Below, piece after piece: positions 35,666 through 43,519 of a stretch of DNA of 64,000 bases (its first letter is position 1; each line of letters opens with the position of its first letter). Source of the stretch: Desulforapulum autotrophicum HRM2 (lineage in GTDB: Bacteria; Desulfobacterota; Desulfobacteria; Desulfobacterales; Desulfobacteraceae); assembly GCF_000020365.1 (NCBI RefSeq), contig NC_012108.1:4720001-4784000 (forward strand). Direction: 5' to 3'. Under the pieces are notes generated by a model. The model did no database searches. It was not told the DNA's origin and was given only the letters and a program-made list of their open reading frames with translations. The position numbers and the translations under genes are program-made.

Positions 35666-36487
35666 TTACTCGCCATCCCCGGCGCTGGTTTTTTCCCCAG
35701 CCTTCCTGGGCGTGATGCTGCCCTCACTGAACAGAGTGGTCTTCATCCACTCAAAGCCAAACTGAAGCAGCTGGATATCATCCTGACGCATCTTTTCAAG
35801 GCGGTCTCCATCAATGTCGTACCGTTGAAGAAAGGTGCTTTCAAAAACAAACTTCCTGAACTTGTCGATATTGTAACAGGCCAGAAAAAACATCTGTTTG
35901 CTCTGCTCTGAAAGCTTGATGTTTGCAGGAAGCGATTTTTTCCGTACAATAAGGTCTGTCCATCCGGCATTGACCTTATCCCTGATATCCACCCCCTGAT
36001 CCTCCCGCCACTCAGCAACGGTCCACTCCTTGTCCTCTTCAAACCCCAGGCAGTGGTCTTCCTTGACGGTAAAAAAGAACTCATCGGGATTGTCCGGTTC
36101 ACTGGCATAGCTCAGGGATCCCACGCCCAGGGGATAATAACGGCAGGTGGTGGGTCTGTCCTCATAGATGATACACCCCTGCCCATCCCGGACAAAGGGA
36201 CAGGAACGTTGGTCATCGTCCAGAAGCTTCATGGTCACAATGGGAAGATCTCCCTTTTCAAGGAGCTTGAGCTCCGTGAAAATGGCCAGAAACTCTTCGG
36301 ACGAAAGTTCAAGACGCTTTCTCATGGTCAGAATATCGTAGGGGGTGAGCATGATATCAATGCCCCGGCAGCATCGTGTAAAGCATTTGACTCCCTTGTG
36401 GCAGTCAAACTTAAACCGGGAATTATAGCCCATCTGTACCGGCAGTATTGCCGAGGAATCTGGTTTTTCTTTGTTCTTTTTATCCAT
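35666..36487 (-). CDS. YkgJ-type cysteine-cluster protein
   Basis: This 273-residue protein has the two-part cysteine pattern of the YkgJ/UPF0153 family, CHKGVKCFTRCCRGIDI near residue 30 and CIIYEDRPTTCRYYPLG near residue 105. The four or more cysteines probably bind an Fe-S cluster or zinc. The function of the family is unknown. It is convergent with the DapA-like gene. A second member lies at 62076. Confidence 0.82.
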   Translation of the reverse strand: MDKKNKEKPDSSAILPVQMGYNSRFKFDCHKGVKCFTRCCRGIDIMLTPYDILTMRKRLELSSEEFLAIFTELKLLEKGDLPIVTMKLLDDDQRSCPFVRDGQGCIIYEDRPTTCRYYPLGVGSLSYASEPDNPDEFFFTVKEDHCLGFEEDKEWTVAEWREDQGVDIRDKVNAGWTDLIVRKKSLPANIKLSEQSKQMFFLACYNIDKFRKFVFESTFLQRYDIDGDRLEKMRQDDIQLLQFGFEWMKTTLFSEGSITPRKAGEKTSAGDGE

Positions 36488-36642
36488 TCTAAACTCCTTG
36501 GGGTTTCAAATTGTTTCAGGCAGTCATATAAAAATTTAGGCTCAAAGTCAATGAACCCGTATAAAACCAACCGACCACACTGTTTTATCCTTTCGAAATA
36601 ACACCCTTTTTCAGGCTTGATTTTAAAAGTCAAATTAAACCC

Positions 36643-36671
36643 TTGACAGCACCCCACCAAGGCTATACTTT
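36643..36671 (+). promoter_or_regulatory. Promoter of the ATPase/NifX cluster with palindrome
   Basis: TTGACA at 36643-36648 is followed by TATACT at 36664-36669 (15 bases apart) or TACTTT at 36666-36671 (17 bases). Directly after it lies the 10-bp palindrome AGCATATGCT (36674-36683), a possible operator. Confidence 0.55.
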
Positions 36672-36717
36672 TGAGCATATGCTTACCATGACCCAAAAAA
36701 GATAAGGACAATCACTA

Positions 36718-37578
36718 ATGATCATCACCATAGCCAGCGGAAAAGGGGGAACCGGAAAAACAACGGTCACCGTCAACCTTGCGGCATCTGCCCCTAAAGG
36801 AGATGTGGCGGTTTTTGACTGTGACGTTGAAGAGCCCAACTCCCATATTTTCCTGAAACCTGAGAACCTTTCAACGACACCCATTTCAACCATGATACCC
36901 AAGGTTGACATGGAAAAATGTACCCTTTGCAAGGCGTGCGAAGAGATCTGCCAGTTTTCGGCCATCACCACCATCGGAAAAAAGGTGATGACCTTCCCGG
37001 AAATGTGCCACTCCTGCCAGGGCTGCGTAATGGTCTGCCCCGAAGGCGCCATCACTGCCTCCACAAGGGAACTTGGCACCCTGGTCCAGGGAACCAACGC
37101 CAGTGGCATTTGCCTTACCTGGGGAGAACTCAGGGTGGGAGAGGCCATGGCTCCCCCCCTCATCGAGCAGGTCAAGGAAAAGATTGACCCTAAAAAAACA
37201 GCCCTGGTAGACGCACCTCCCGGCACCTCTTGCCCGGCCATATCAGCCCTTCGTGACTCAGACTTTGCCCTTTTAGTTGCTGAACCTACCCCCTTTGGAC
37301 TCAACGACCTTGCCCTGACCGTGGAGGCCCTGAGAGTACTTAAGGTCCCCATGGGCATTGTCATCAACAGGGATGATGGAGAAACACGGGTCATTGATGA
37401 CTATGCAGCCCGGGAAAAAATCGAAATCCTGGCAAGAATTCCCTTTACCCGGGAAGCGGCAGCAGTCTGTTCAAAAGGCCTGTTGCTGAAGGAGGAAATC
37501 CCTGAAATGGAGCCCCTTTTTACACGACTCTATTCGACTGTGATGGAAAGGGCAAAAAACAGGGGGAATAAAAAATGA
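36718..37578 (+). CDS. MinD/Mrp-type ATPase with inserted two-cluster ferredoxin domain (1)
   Basis: This 286-residue protein starts with a deviant Walker A (SGKGGTGKTTVT, residues 5-16). A ferredoxin domain with two CxxCxxCxxxC sites is inserted near residues 60-110 (CTLCKACEEIC and CHSCQGCVMVC), and the switch motif VDAPPGTSCP follows. This architecture occurs in the orange-protein cluster of Desulfovibrio and in Fe-S or cell-division ATPases. It overlaps the next gene by four bases, and the two ATPases are paralogues that probably form a heterodimer. Confidence 0.88.
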   Translation: MIITIASGKGGTGKTTVTVNLAASAPKGDVAVFDCDVEEPNSHIFLKPENLSTTPISTMIPKVDMEKCTLCKACEEICQFSAITTIGKKVMTFPEMCHSCQGCVMVCPEGAITASTRELGTLVQGTNASGICLTWGELRVGEAMAPPLIEQVKEKIDPKKTALVDAPPGTSCPAISALRDSDFALLVAEPTPFGLNDLALTVEALRVLKVPMGIVINRDDGETRVIDDYAAREKIEILARIPFTREAAAVCSKGLLLKEEIPEMEPLFTRLYSTVMERAKNRGNKK

Positions 37579-38456
37579 AAGAGATTACAATCATCAGCGG
37601 TAAGGGCGGGACCGGAAAAACAAGTGTCACCGCATCCTTTGCTTTTCTTGCAGCCAACCGGGTCGTGGTGGATGCCGATGTGGATGCGGCCAACCTCTAC
37701 CTCACCCTTCCCCACACCACCATATCCCAGGAAAATTTTGTCGGCGGAAGATTAGCTGAAATTGATCCCGGCATTTGCACAGAATGCGGCGAGTGCCTGG
37801 AAAGATGCCAGTTCAAAGCCATTTCTGAAGATTTTATTGTTGATCCCATTGCCTGTGAAGGATGCGGCGTGTGCGTTCATTTCTGTCCGGTTGACGCCAT
37901 CTCCTTTGAGCAGCAGGTCTGCGGAGAAAAGTTTCTCTCTGACACGGACAATGGCCCCATGGTTCATGCAAGGCTTGGCATTGCCCAGGAAAACTCAGGT
38001 CTGCTTGTAAGTGTTCTTCGCCAGCAGGCCCGGGAAATCGCCAAAGAAAAAAATATCCCCATGATCCTCGTTGACGGCCCTCCCGGAATCGGGTGCCCAG
38101 TGATCGCATCCATCACCAATGCGGACGCCCTGGTCATTGTCACCGAACCATCCATGTCGGGAATGCATGATATGGAAAGGGTAAAACGCCTTGCAGACCA
38201 GATGAGGGTTCCGGCCTTTCTCTGCATTAACAAGTCAGATCTCAACCAGGAAAAAACAGATTCAATGAAGGCGTTTGCAAAGAAGAACAACATCAAGTTT
38301 GCAGGAGAAATCCCCTTTGACCGGGAGGTCACAGCCTCCATGAATGCAGGAAAAAGCCTTGTGGAATTCTCCCAGGGTCCTGCGGCCCAGGCAGTGCGCA
38401 AGGTTTGGGAAAATGTAACAATCTATTTAAACGAAACCATGGACAGACTGGCATAA
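37575..38456 (+). CDS. MinD/Mrp-type ATPase with inserted two-cluster ferredoxin domain (2)
   Basis: This 293-residue paralogue of the preceding ATPase has Walker A SGKGGTGKTSVT at residues 7-18. The ferredoxin sites are CTECGECLERC and CEGCGVCVHFC, with VDGPPGIGCP as switch motif. In sulfate reducers such pairs stand with NifX-like proteins and may handle metal-sulfur clusters or link to cell division. The ATG overlaps the stop of its neighbour (ATGA), so the two are made together. Confidence 0.88.
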   Translation: MKEITIISGKGGTGKTSVTASFAFLAANRVVVDADVDAANLYLTLPHTTISQENFVGGRLAEIDPGICTECGECLERCQFKAISEDFIVDPIACEGCGVCVHFCPVDAISFEQQVCGEKFLSDTDNGPMVHARLGIAQENSGLLVSVLRQQAREIAKEKNIPMILVDGPPGIGCPVIASITNADALVIVTEPSMSGMHDMERVKRLADQMRVPAFLCINKSDLNQEKTDSMKAFAKKNNIKFAGEIPFDREVTASMNAGKSLVEFSQGPAAQAVRKVWENVTIYLNETMDRLA

Positions 38457-38493
38457 TAAAGGCATAATCAAAACGGAATTAAAAGGAGACCCA

Positions 38494-38856
38494 ATGAAAA
38501 TAGCACTTTCATCATCAGGCAACACCCTTGAATCTGAACTTGACCCAAGATTCGGCAGGGCCCAGAACTTCATCGTCATTGACACGGAAACCATGGCGTT
38601 TGAGGTAAAAGAAAACGTTCAGAACCTGAACCTTCCCCAGGGGGCGGGCATTCAGGCTGGAAAAACCGTGGCCGACCTGGGCGTTGAAGCCGTGATTACG
38701 GGAAATTGTGGTCCCAAGGCCTTTAATATCCTTGAGGCAGCAGACGTCAAGGTGATCATCGGCATAAACGGCACGGTCAAGGATGCCGTGGAAAAGTTCA
38801 AAACAGGCAAACTGGCCTATGCCGGCGGCCCCAATGTGGAAGGCCACTGGGTATAA
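38494..38856 (+). CDS. NifX/NifB-type dinitrogenase Fe-Mo cofactor-binding family protein (1)
   Basis: This 120-residue protein has the RNase H-like fold of the NifX/NafY family, with SELDPRFGRAQNFIV near the start, GAGIQAGKTVADLGVEAVITG and CGPKAFNILEAADVKVI. It resembles the orange protein family that binds a Mo-Cu-S cluster, though the ligands are not evident here. It follows the ATPase pair with AAAGGAGA before its ATG. Confidence 0.85.
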   Translation: MKIALSSSGNTLESELDPRFGRAQNFIVIDTETMAFEVKENVQNLNLPQGAGIQAGKTVADLGVEAVITGNCGPKAFNILEAADVKVIIGINGTVKDAVEKFKTGKLAYAGGPNVEGHWV

Positions 38857-38892
38857 AGAGAAACAATTGAAAAAAACAAAGGAACGTTTACA

Positions 38893-39249
38893 ATGAAATT
38901 TGCGATCCCCATGGCAATGGGAAAATTAACTGCCCACTTTGGTCACTGCAGGGAATTCTGCTTTGTCACCGTTGAGAACAATGAGATTACAGGCACTGAA
39001 GTTCTTGAGCCCCCGGCCCATGAACCAGGCGTCCTTCCAAAATGGCTCCACGACCACGGCATCAACATTGTGCTTGCCGGCGGAATGGGTCCCAAGGCCC
39101 AGGAACTTTTTGCTGAAGCAGGCGTCAAGGTTGTTACAGGCGCACCCACAGAAAGCCCTGAAGTCCTTGTAAAACAATACCTTGACCAGAGCATGGTCAC
39201 GGGTGAGAATGTCTGCGGGCATGACCCAGAGTCTCCCTGCAACCATTAA
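38893..39249 (+). CDS. NifX/NifB-type cofactor-binding family protein (2)
   Basis: This 118-residue relative of the preceding protein has AIPMAMGKLTAHFGHCREFC near the start and a C-terminal CGHDPESPC motif, which could bind metal. The N-terminal His/Cys cluster (HFGHCREF) suits the MTH1175-like branch. It is the last gene of the four-gene ATPase/NifX cluster, just before the hairpin repeat that begins the accessory island. Confidence 0.85.
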   Translation: MKFAIPMAMGKLTAHFGHCREFCFVTVENNEITGTEVLEPPAHEPGVLPKWLHDHGINIVLAGGMGPKAQELFAEAGVKVVTGAPTESPEVLVKQYLDQSMVTGENVCGHDPESPCNH

Positions 39250-39250
39250 G

Positions 39251-39290
39251 CAACAAGGGGGTCAGGTCAACGCTTAGGACCTGACCCCCT
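39251..39290. repeat. REP-like hairpin repeat, left copy
   Basis: GGGGGTCAGGTC at 39257-39268 and GACCTGACCCCC at 39278-39289 form a perfect 12-bp stem with a 9-base loop. The same element, differing at only two loop bases plus the outermost pair, recurs in the same orientation at 43718-43755. The GGGGTCAGGTC core resembles elements that I remember from RAYT-associated REP sequences, but no transposase is in the window. Confidence 0.85.
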
Positions 39291-39292
39291 CA

Positions 39293-39367
39293 ATGAAGTG
39301 ACAATTTTCAATACAGTCTCCCGCGGTAAGTACATCTGGATCCGAGGTTCCAAAAAACAGGGTGGCC
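39293..39367 (-). pseudogene. Remnant of a second copy of the selenoprotein-type flavoprotein gene
   Basis: This 75-bp piece aligns without gaps to 44282-44356, inside the flavoprotein gene at 43792-45147, with most bases identical. Translated on the minus strand it reads FGTSDPDVLTAGDCIENCHF, against ETSDPDVLAAGDCIENRHF in the intact gene. Only the Ser-Asp-Pro to Gly-Asp-Cys block survives, joined almost directly to the hairpin repeat. Confidence 0.85.
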
Positions 39368-39593
39368 GAGGTCTGGCGCCGGGAATTTTTAAACATCTTT
39401 CAAGTGCTGGTCCCCACCTGCCGTGATAACCGATATCAACGCCTGGCCTTGGACGGCAATCGAAGACCTGGACTGATCGTTCATTGAGGTCACTCAGATG
39501 ATAGGGGTGAAATCCATGACCTTATCCAGGTGAAATCAGCTCATTGGCTTTATCCTGCATATTAGGGAACAGGTATTGCCCGCAAAATCCCCC

Positions 39594-39639
39594 CCCAGCC
39601 GATTACAGGAAAAACATGTTGTGCCTGTAATCGGCTGGG
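39594..39639. repeat. Palindromic repeat, cassette 1
   Basis: The arms CCCAGCCGATTACAGG and CCTGTAATCGGCTGGG are perfectly complementary over 16 bp, with a 14-base loop ending in ACATGTTGTG. It is the partner of the 48-bp palindrome at 41428. The outer CCCAGCCG and the ACATGTTGTG core are shared, and the middle of the stem differs. A further shared 20-mer (39565-39584, matching 43027-43046) precedes it. Confidence 0.85.
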
Positions 39640-39678
39640 AGGGGCACTCAAGGTTTCTAATATTTTTTCATACCTTTC

Positions 39679-39707
39679 TTGACAAAAAGCGTCTTCCTAT
39701 ATATTAA
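39679..39707 (+). promoter_or_regulatory. Promoter of cassette 1
   Basis: TTGACA at 39679-39684 and TATTAA at 39702-39707 are 17 bases apart (TATATT at 15 is also possible). The surrounding sequence TTCATAC...TTTCTTGACAAAAAGCG repeats ahead of the second cassette gene. Confidence 0.6.
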
Positions 39708-39843
39708 AAGCATCCATGAATTTTAAGAACAATTATAAAGAAATGCAGACTGCCCGTATACAGGACATCATTCCCCATTCCCCTGAAGGTTCCGAAACAC
39801 TCTGTGCCCGTGCCACAATGGACTTCCTGCAGGACTGATTTGT

Positions 39844-40842
39844 ATGTGGTGGCATATTAAAAACCGTATCCACACCATGCTGACTTCGGTTCCGGTAAGC
39901 AGCAAACCCGGCTTAAAAGTAATAGTCAGCCTGACCACGATCCCGTCACGGATCAGCTCCATCCGGAAAACAATAGATTCATTACTCGACCAGACAAGGC
40001 CTCCGGATGAAATAACAATAAACCTTCCCAAGATGTCAAAACGGGAGAAATGCGGCTACCGGATTCCCTCTTTTCTACAAAATTATGCAGATGAACAACA
40101 GGTAAGATATCCCGGTCTGCCTCAGAAACCAATTTTAACAATCAACCGTACAGAAAAAGACTGGGGACCGGCTACAAAATTCATCCCGGTACTACAACGG
40201 GAAAAAGCAACTGGGAAATCAGATACACTCTGCATTATTGTGGATGATGACCGGTCTTATGTTAACACCATGGTCTCAAATTTCATCAGGTATCATGCTG
40301 AATATCCGGATAAAGTACTTTGCAACCGGGGTAGAAATCTTGACGGACAGTATGAATATTGCAAATCAACGGTAATTGCCGGTCCCAAAATAAACACTCC
40401 TCAGGATGTTGATATCATAACCGGAGTCGGAGGGTATGCGTTGCCCCTGAACATAATGGATGAAAACCTCTGGGATTATTCCACTGCGCCCGAAAGCGCC
40501 TTCTACATGGATGATATCTGGATCTCCGGCTGGCTGGCTCAGAATCATATTAACCGGATAGCTGTTCCTACTCACACAAATCTTTATTTCGGCGGAAAGA
40601 AACGTAAAAACAGGATTTCAAGCCTTTATAAACGGAACAAAAAACTTGATGATTCTCTGACTTTGGATGACATCCCCGGACCGGATAATCCGCGGGAATT
40701 TCATAATAATACCCTTATTGAATATTTCAGGGAATACTGGCAAATCAAGAGGGACGTGTCATCCAGCGCCGGTTTAGCCAGAGCTATTGCCCTGGATACT
40801 ACCGGCCCCCACCTTCCAGTTCATTGGCAATCCGCTGGGTGA
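39844..40842 (+). CDS. Glycosyltransferase-like protein (GT-A fold, family 2 type)
   Basis: This 332-residue protein has the start of a GT-A fold, IVSLTTIPSRISSIRKTIDS, and LDQTRPPDEITINLP. The metal-binding DxD site is IIVDDDRSY, near residue 140, and later DDIW may be the acceptor-side motif. It likely modifies a surface polysaccharide. Neighbours give no pathway. It is AT-richer than the flanking chromosome genes and stands alone in the accessory island behind its own palindrome and promoter, so transfer is likely. The ATG at 39844 has only a weak ribosome site. Confidence 0.7.
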   Translation: MWWHIKNRIHTMLTSVPVSSKPGLKVIVSLTTIPSRISSIRKTIDSLLDQTRPPDEITINLPKMSKREKCGYRIPSFLQNYADEQQVRYPGLPQKPILTINRTEKDWGPATKFIPVLQREKATGKSDTLCIIVDDDRSYVNTMVSNFIRYHAEYPDKVLCNRGRNLDGQYEYCKSTVIAGPKINTPQDVDIITGVGGYALPLNIMDENLWDYSTAPESAFYMDDIWISGWLAQNHINRIAVPTHTNLYFGGKKRKNRISSLYKRNKKLDDSLTLDDIPGPDNPREFHNNTLIEYFREYWQIKRDVSSSAGLARAIALDTTGPHLPVHWQSAG

Positions 40843-41041
40843 TGTTCAGAAGATCAGTTGCAAAATCCCCGGTACGTAATTTTTCATAATTGATTTCATC
40901 AAATCTGACAAAGCAGCTATTGTCAGGCCGTTGATGCACCTTGAACTCTGCCCGAAGAAATCTACAAAAACCCCGTTCCGGCGGCATCCTGATCAGATAA
41001 TATTCCCAACCCCGGTGACCACCTGAAAACCTGTAATTACA
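40799..41041 (-). pseudogene. Possible gene remnant (open frame overlapping the glycosyltransferase end)
   Basis: An 80-codon open stretch on the minus strand has protein-like composition (GWEYYLIRMPPERGFCRFLR, then FVRFDEINYEKLR). It has no ribosome site, and its only ATG lies 18 codons in (at 40987). It overlaps the end of the glycosyltransferase gene by 44 bases. I do not recognise the family. It could be the 3' end of a broken gene or a small real protein starting at 40987. Confidence 0.35.
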
Positions 41042-41160
41042 TTATCCGAGCCTGTTTCTCCCAGGAAAGAATGATTTATATTCCAGCAGAAGAATCAACT
41101 GACGGTATTGCCAAAGTGATTTATATCTCCATGGAATGATACGAATTTCGTATGAAGAGC

Positions 41161-41250
41161 CTAGGGGTTCTGAATCTGCTGCATGGTGCAAAGAGAATAA
41201 TATTTACCACCCAGGGCCATGAGTTCTTCATGGGTGCCACCAGTACCCCT
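41161..41250 (-). pseudogene. 3' fragment of an ABC exporter ATPase gene
   Basis: The 29 codons before a TAG encode GTHEELMALGGKYYSLCTMQ and a short end, the typical C-terminus of ABC exporter ATP-binding domains (G-T-H-E-E-L ... G-G-x-Y). A TAA lies directly upstream in the same frame, so nothing more of the gene survives. Confidence 0.75.
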
Positions 41251-41300
41251 TTACGGGCAGAAGCTGTATCTTTCATAGGAGATCCCATAACCGGATCTTA

Positions 41301-41358
41301 TTAAATAGACCAAGAACTCTTGTCAATATTAAAAATAGATGAAAGGAGGGGGCATGGG
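41301..41358. repeat. Cassette 3' repeat B, first copy
   Basis: The sequence CAAGAACTCTTGTCAATATT and following bases to GGCATGG recur at 42510-42569 with few differences. Each copy follows one cassette gene and its debris. Confidence 0.7.
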
Positions 41359-41427
41359 ATAATATGAATGCTTCCCAGTATGGTTTCTGGCGTTCTCATG
41401 CTATTCATACTGCTTTCTATCAATGCT

Positions 41428-41475
41428 CCCCAGCCGGACATCGGCACAACATGTTGTGCCGATGTCCGGCTGGGG
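41428..41475. repeat. Perfect 48-bp palindrome, cassette 2
   Basis: Two 24-bp arms from CCCCAGCCGG to CCGGCTGGGG are perfectly complementary without a loop, centred on ACATGT at 41451/41452. It shares the outer CCCAGCCG and the central ACATGTTGTG with the palindrome at 39594, but the middle of the stem is different on both sides. Confidence 0.92.
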
Positions 41476-41511
41476 TATATTTCAGGGTTTTAATAATTTT
41501 TCATACTTTTC

Positions 41512-41540
41512 TTGACAAAAAGCGTCTCCTATCATAGATA
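41512..41540 (+). promoter_or_regulatory. Promoter of cassette 2
   Basis: TTGACA at 41512-41517 and TAGATA at 41535-41540 are 17 bases apart. The -35 region and 40 bases before it match the first cassette promoter (TTTTTCATACTTTTCTTGAC). Confidence 0.6.
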
Positions 41541-41557
41541 CGCTGATGGTATAACTA

Positions 41558-42379
41558 ATGGCTAAAAAAGGACCCAAAAAAAATAAAATTAAGACCATCC
41601 GGAAAAGCCTAAAAAACGGATTTTATAAATTTTTCATAGATAGAAACCAGCAAACAATTGCGCTCGCGGGATGCCTTAGAAGCGGCACCAATTACGCAAA
41701 AACACTGCTGGAACTCAACTTCAAATGTACCGTCAAAAACGATATCTTCGGCTGGAAGCACGGCTTAATTCCGATAATAACGCCTTACTCCCCCATCCAG
41801 AAAAAAATCAAATTCGATCACGGTGTTTTTGTAACAAAAAACCCGTTCTCGTTCCTCGTCTCGTTATTTAACTATTTCGATGAATTTAAATTAAACATCA
41901 AGGGCGAGGAGAAATTCTCCGATTTCATCTCAAGCAGAATCATCATTTTTGATTCAACTCAGGACAATTCACCCGAGCTCAGGTTTTCAAACCCCATCGA
42001 GTTGTGGAATGTGATGAATTGGAACTACCTTTCTTGCCAACAATTCATCCATATCAATTATGAAGATTTGCTCGATAACCCCCAAAAGATCATCTTGGAT
42101 ACAGCTCATAAAATCGATGCAATTCAAAAGAAGGGAGAGTTTAAAAACCCGTCAAAAAAAGTAAAGAGACTGAACGATGGACAAGATCTGCACAAATTAA
42201 AGCAATATGAGTCAAAAAACTCCTTCAATAAAAACGAATATATGACCCATCAGTACATGTCTTCCTTTAATCAATCTGATATTGATTTCGTTCTTAAAAA
42301 CATTGATGACGAGTTGGTTAACAAACTCGGCTACTCCCAGCTATTAAGCTCATTGACCCAGCGTAAACAAACGACGTAA
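41558..42379 (+). CDS. Sulfotransferase-family protein
   Basis: This 273-residue protein has a basic N-terminus. The PAPS 5'-phosphosulfate loop is AGCLRSGTNYAKTLLEL (residues 37-53). The 3'-phosphate motif VTKNPFSFLVSLFNYF has the conserved Ser, and INYEDLLDNPQKIILDT is also typical. It probably sulfates a carbohydrate or small acceptor. It is clearly richer in A and T (many Lys, Asn, Ile codons) than the genes outside the island, a sign of transfer. It stands alone behind the second palindrome/promoter module. Confidence 0.8.
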   Translation: MAKKGPKKNKIKTIRKSLKNGFYKFFIDRNQQTIALAGCLRSGTNYAKTLLELNFKCTVKNDIFGWKHGLIPIITPYSPIQKKIKFDHGVFVTKNPFSFLVSLFNYFDEFKLNIKGEEKFSDFISSRIIIFDSTQDNSPELRFSNPIELWNVMNWNYLSCQQFIHINYEDLLDNPQKIILDTAHKIDAIQKKGEFKNPSKKVKRLNDGQDLHKLKQYESKNSFNKNEYMTHQYMSSFNQSDIDFVLKNIDDELVNKLGYSQLLSSLTQRKQTT

Positions 42380-42778
42380 ACAGCTTAAATCAAAAAAACA
42401 GGAATGGTACCATCCTTGCTGTTGCAACTATTTCAACTATGGCTGCAATCACTATCATCCCTGTCATTCCTGCTACTGGCTCAAAGACATATGGCAGTAA
42501 AAAAAATGCGTTAAAGCAGAACAAGAACTATTGTCGATATTAAAATAATATGAGAAAAGGGTGGCATGGAGAATCAGTGGAAATCAGAACAGACTAAACC
42601 GGGTCCTTCGCCTTTATGGTATTGCCTGGCAACTGTCACTGCTGTGGCTGAAAAAACCCGAAATGGAGTTTCCTGAATATAAAAGAAGTGGCCCACGTCC
42701 AACAAAATACCCCTTCCAGGAATGATGATGGTGCTTACAAAGATTTTAAACCGTCCTGGACGGTAAAATGGAACCATT
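42380..42778. other. Gene-poor stretch with possible frameshifted remnant
   Basis: No intact gene is seen. An ATG at 42566 opens 36 codons (MENQWKSEQTKPGPSPLWYC and so on) before a TGA. In another frame RNDDGAYKDFKPSWTVKWNH ends at a TAA near 42780. They could be parts of one decayed gene. It also carries repeat B copy 2. Confidence 0.4.
42510..42569. repeat. Cassette 3' repeat B, second copy
   Basis: CAAGAACTATTGTCGATATT and following bases to GGCATGG match the copy at 41301-41358. It lies 130 bases after the sulfotransferase stop codon. Confidence 0.7.
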
Positions 42779-43026
42779 AACCGGCACGGCCGGAGTGAGG
42801 TATGGCTCCGGCCTCAACGAATTTTAAAACTCCGTCATTGACAATGCTTTGACGAGTGTTTCATATAACCGGCATGGCCGGAGCATGATATCTGCTCTGG
42901 CCACAACGAACAATGAAACGCCTCAGTTTGCAATGCTTTGGTGGGCGTTTCATATAAACCGGCACGGCCGGAGCGAGGTATGGCTCCGGCCTCAACGAAT
43001 ATAGAAACTCGACAGCAGAGGTGGGC

Positions 43027-43157
43027 GGGAACGGGTATTGCCCGCAGCGGATTAAACGGCAGCGGTCAGCATGGACGCTGAAGGAGCTGCCGTTTCCCTC
43101 GAAGCAGCCCAGGACGGGCTGCGAGAATGAGCGGAGGGTTATACCCGTTCCCGTCTA
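43027..43157. repeat. Nested hairpin insertion in repeat unit 3
   Basis: GGGAACGGGTAT and ATACCCGTTCCC (12 bp, perfect) enclose AAACGGCAGC with GCTGCCGTTT (10 bp) and GCAGCCC with GGGCTGC (7 bp). The first 20 bases recur at 39565-39584. It lies within the GAAACTC...GAGTTTC arms of the host unit. Confidence 0.88.
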
Positions 43158-43345
43158 CCGGTCCGACGAGAGTTTCATATAAACCGGCACGGCCGGAGCG
43201 AGTTATGGCTCCGGCCTCAACGAATGATGAAACGCCTCTGTTTGTAATGCTTTGGCGAGTGTTTCATATAACGGCCATGTCGGCCTGCCGACACAACGAA
43301 GCATGAAACACGATGATACCGGGCAGGCGATAGTACCATTCTGCC

Positions 43346-43519
43346 CTCTTTGGTTACCCTGACCGGAACGGTAAACGTCGGGGGGATTTTTGCCCTTCCA
43401 GACTAAAGCGCAGGAACTGCGGGCTAAAGTCCTCAAACAGCCTGCGCTTCTTAACGCCTGGAAGGGCAAAAATCCTAACCCCTTTGGTTTGCAATGTTCC
43501 AGTCAGGGAAACCAAAGAG
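43346..43519. repeat. Large nested hairpin inserted in repeat unit 5
   Basis: Three stems nest inside one another. CTCTTTGGTT pairs with AACCAAAGAG (with CCCTGAC/GTCAGGG and GGAAC/GTTCC next to it). The 17-bp perfect arm at 43385-43401 pairs with 43458-43474. AGCGCAGG pairs with CCTGCGCT at the tip. The open frames here read only through the arms and are not genes. Confidence 0.92.
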
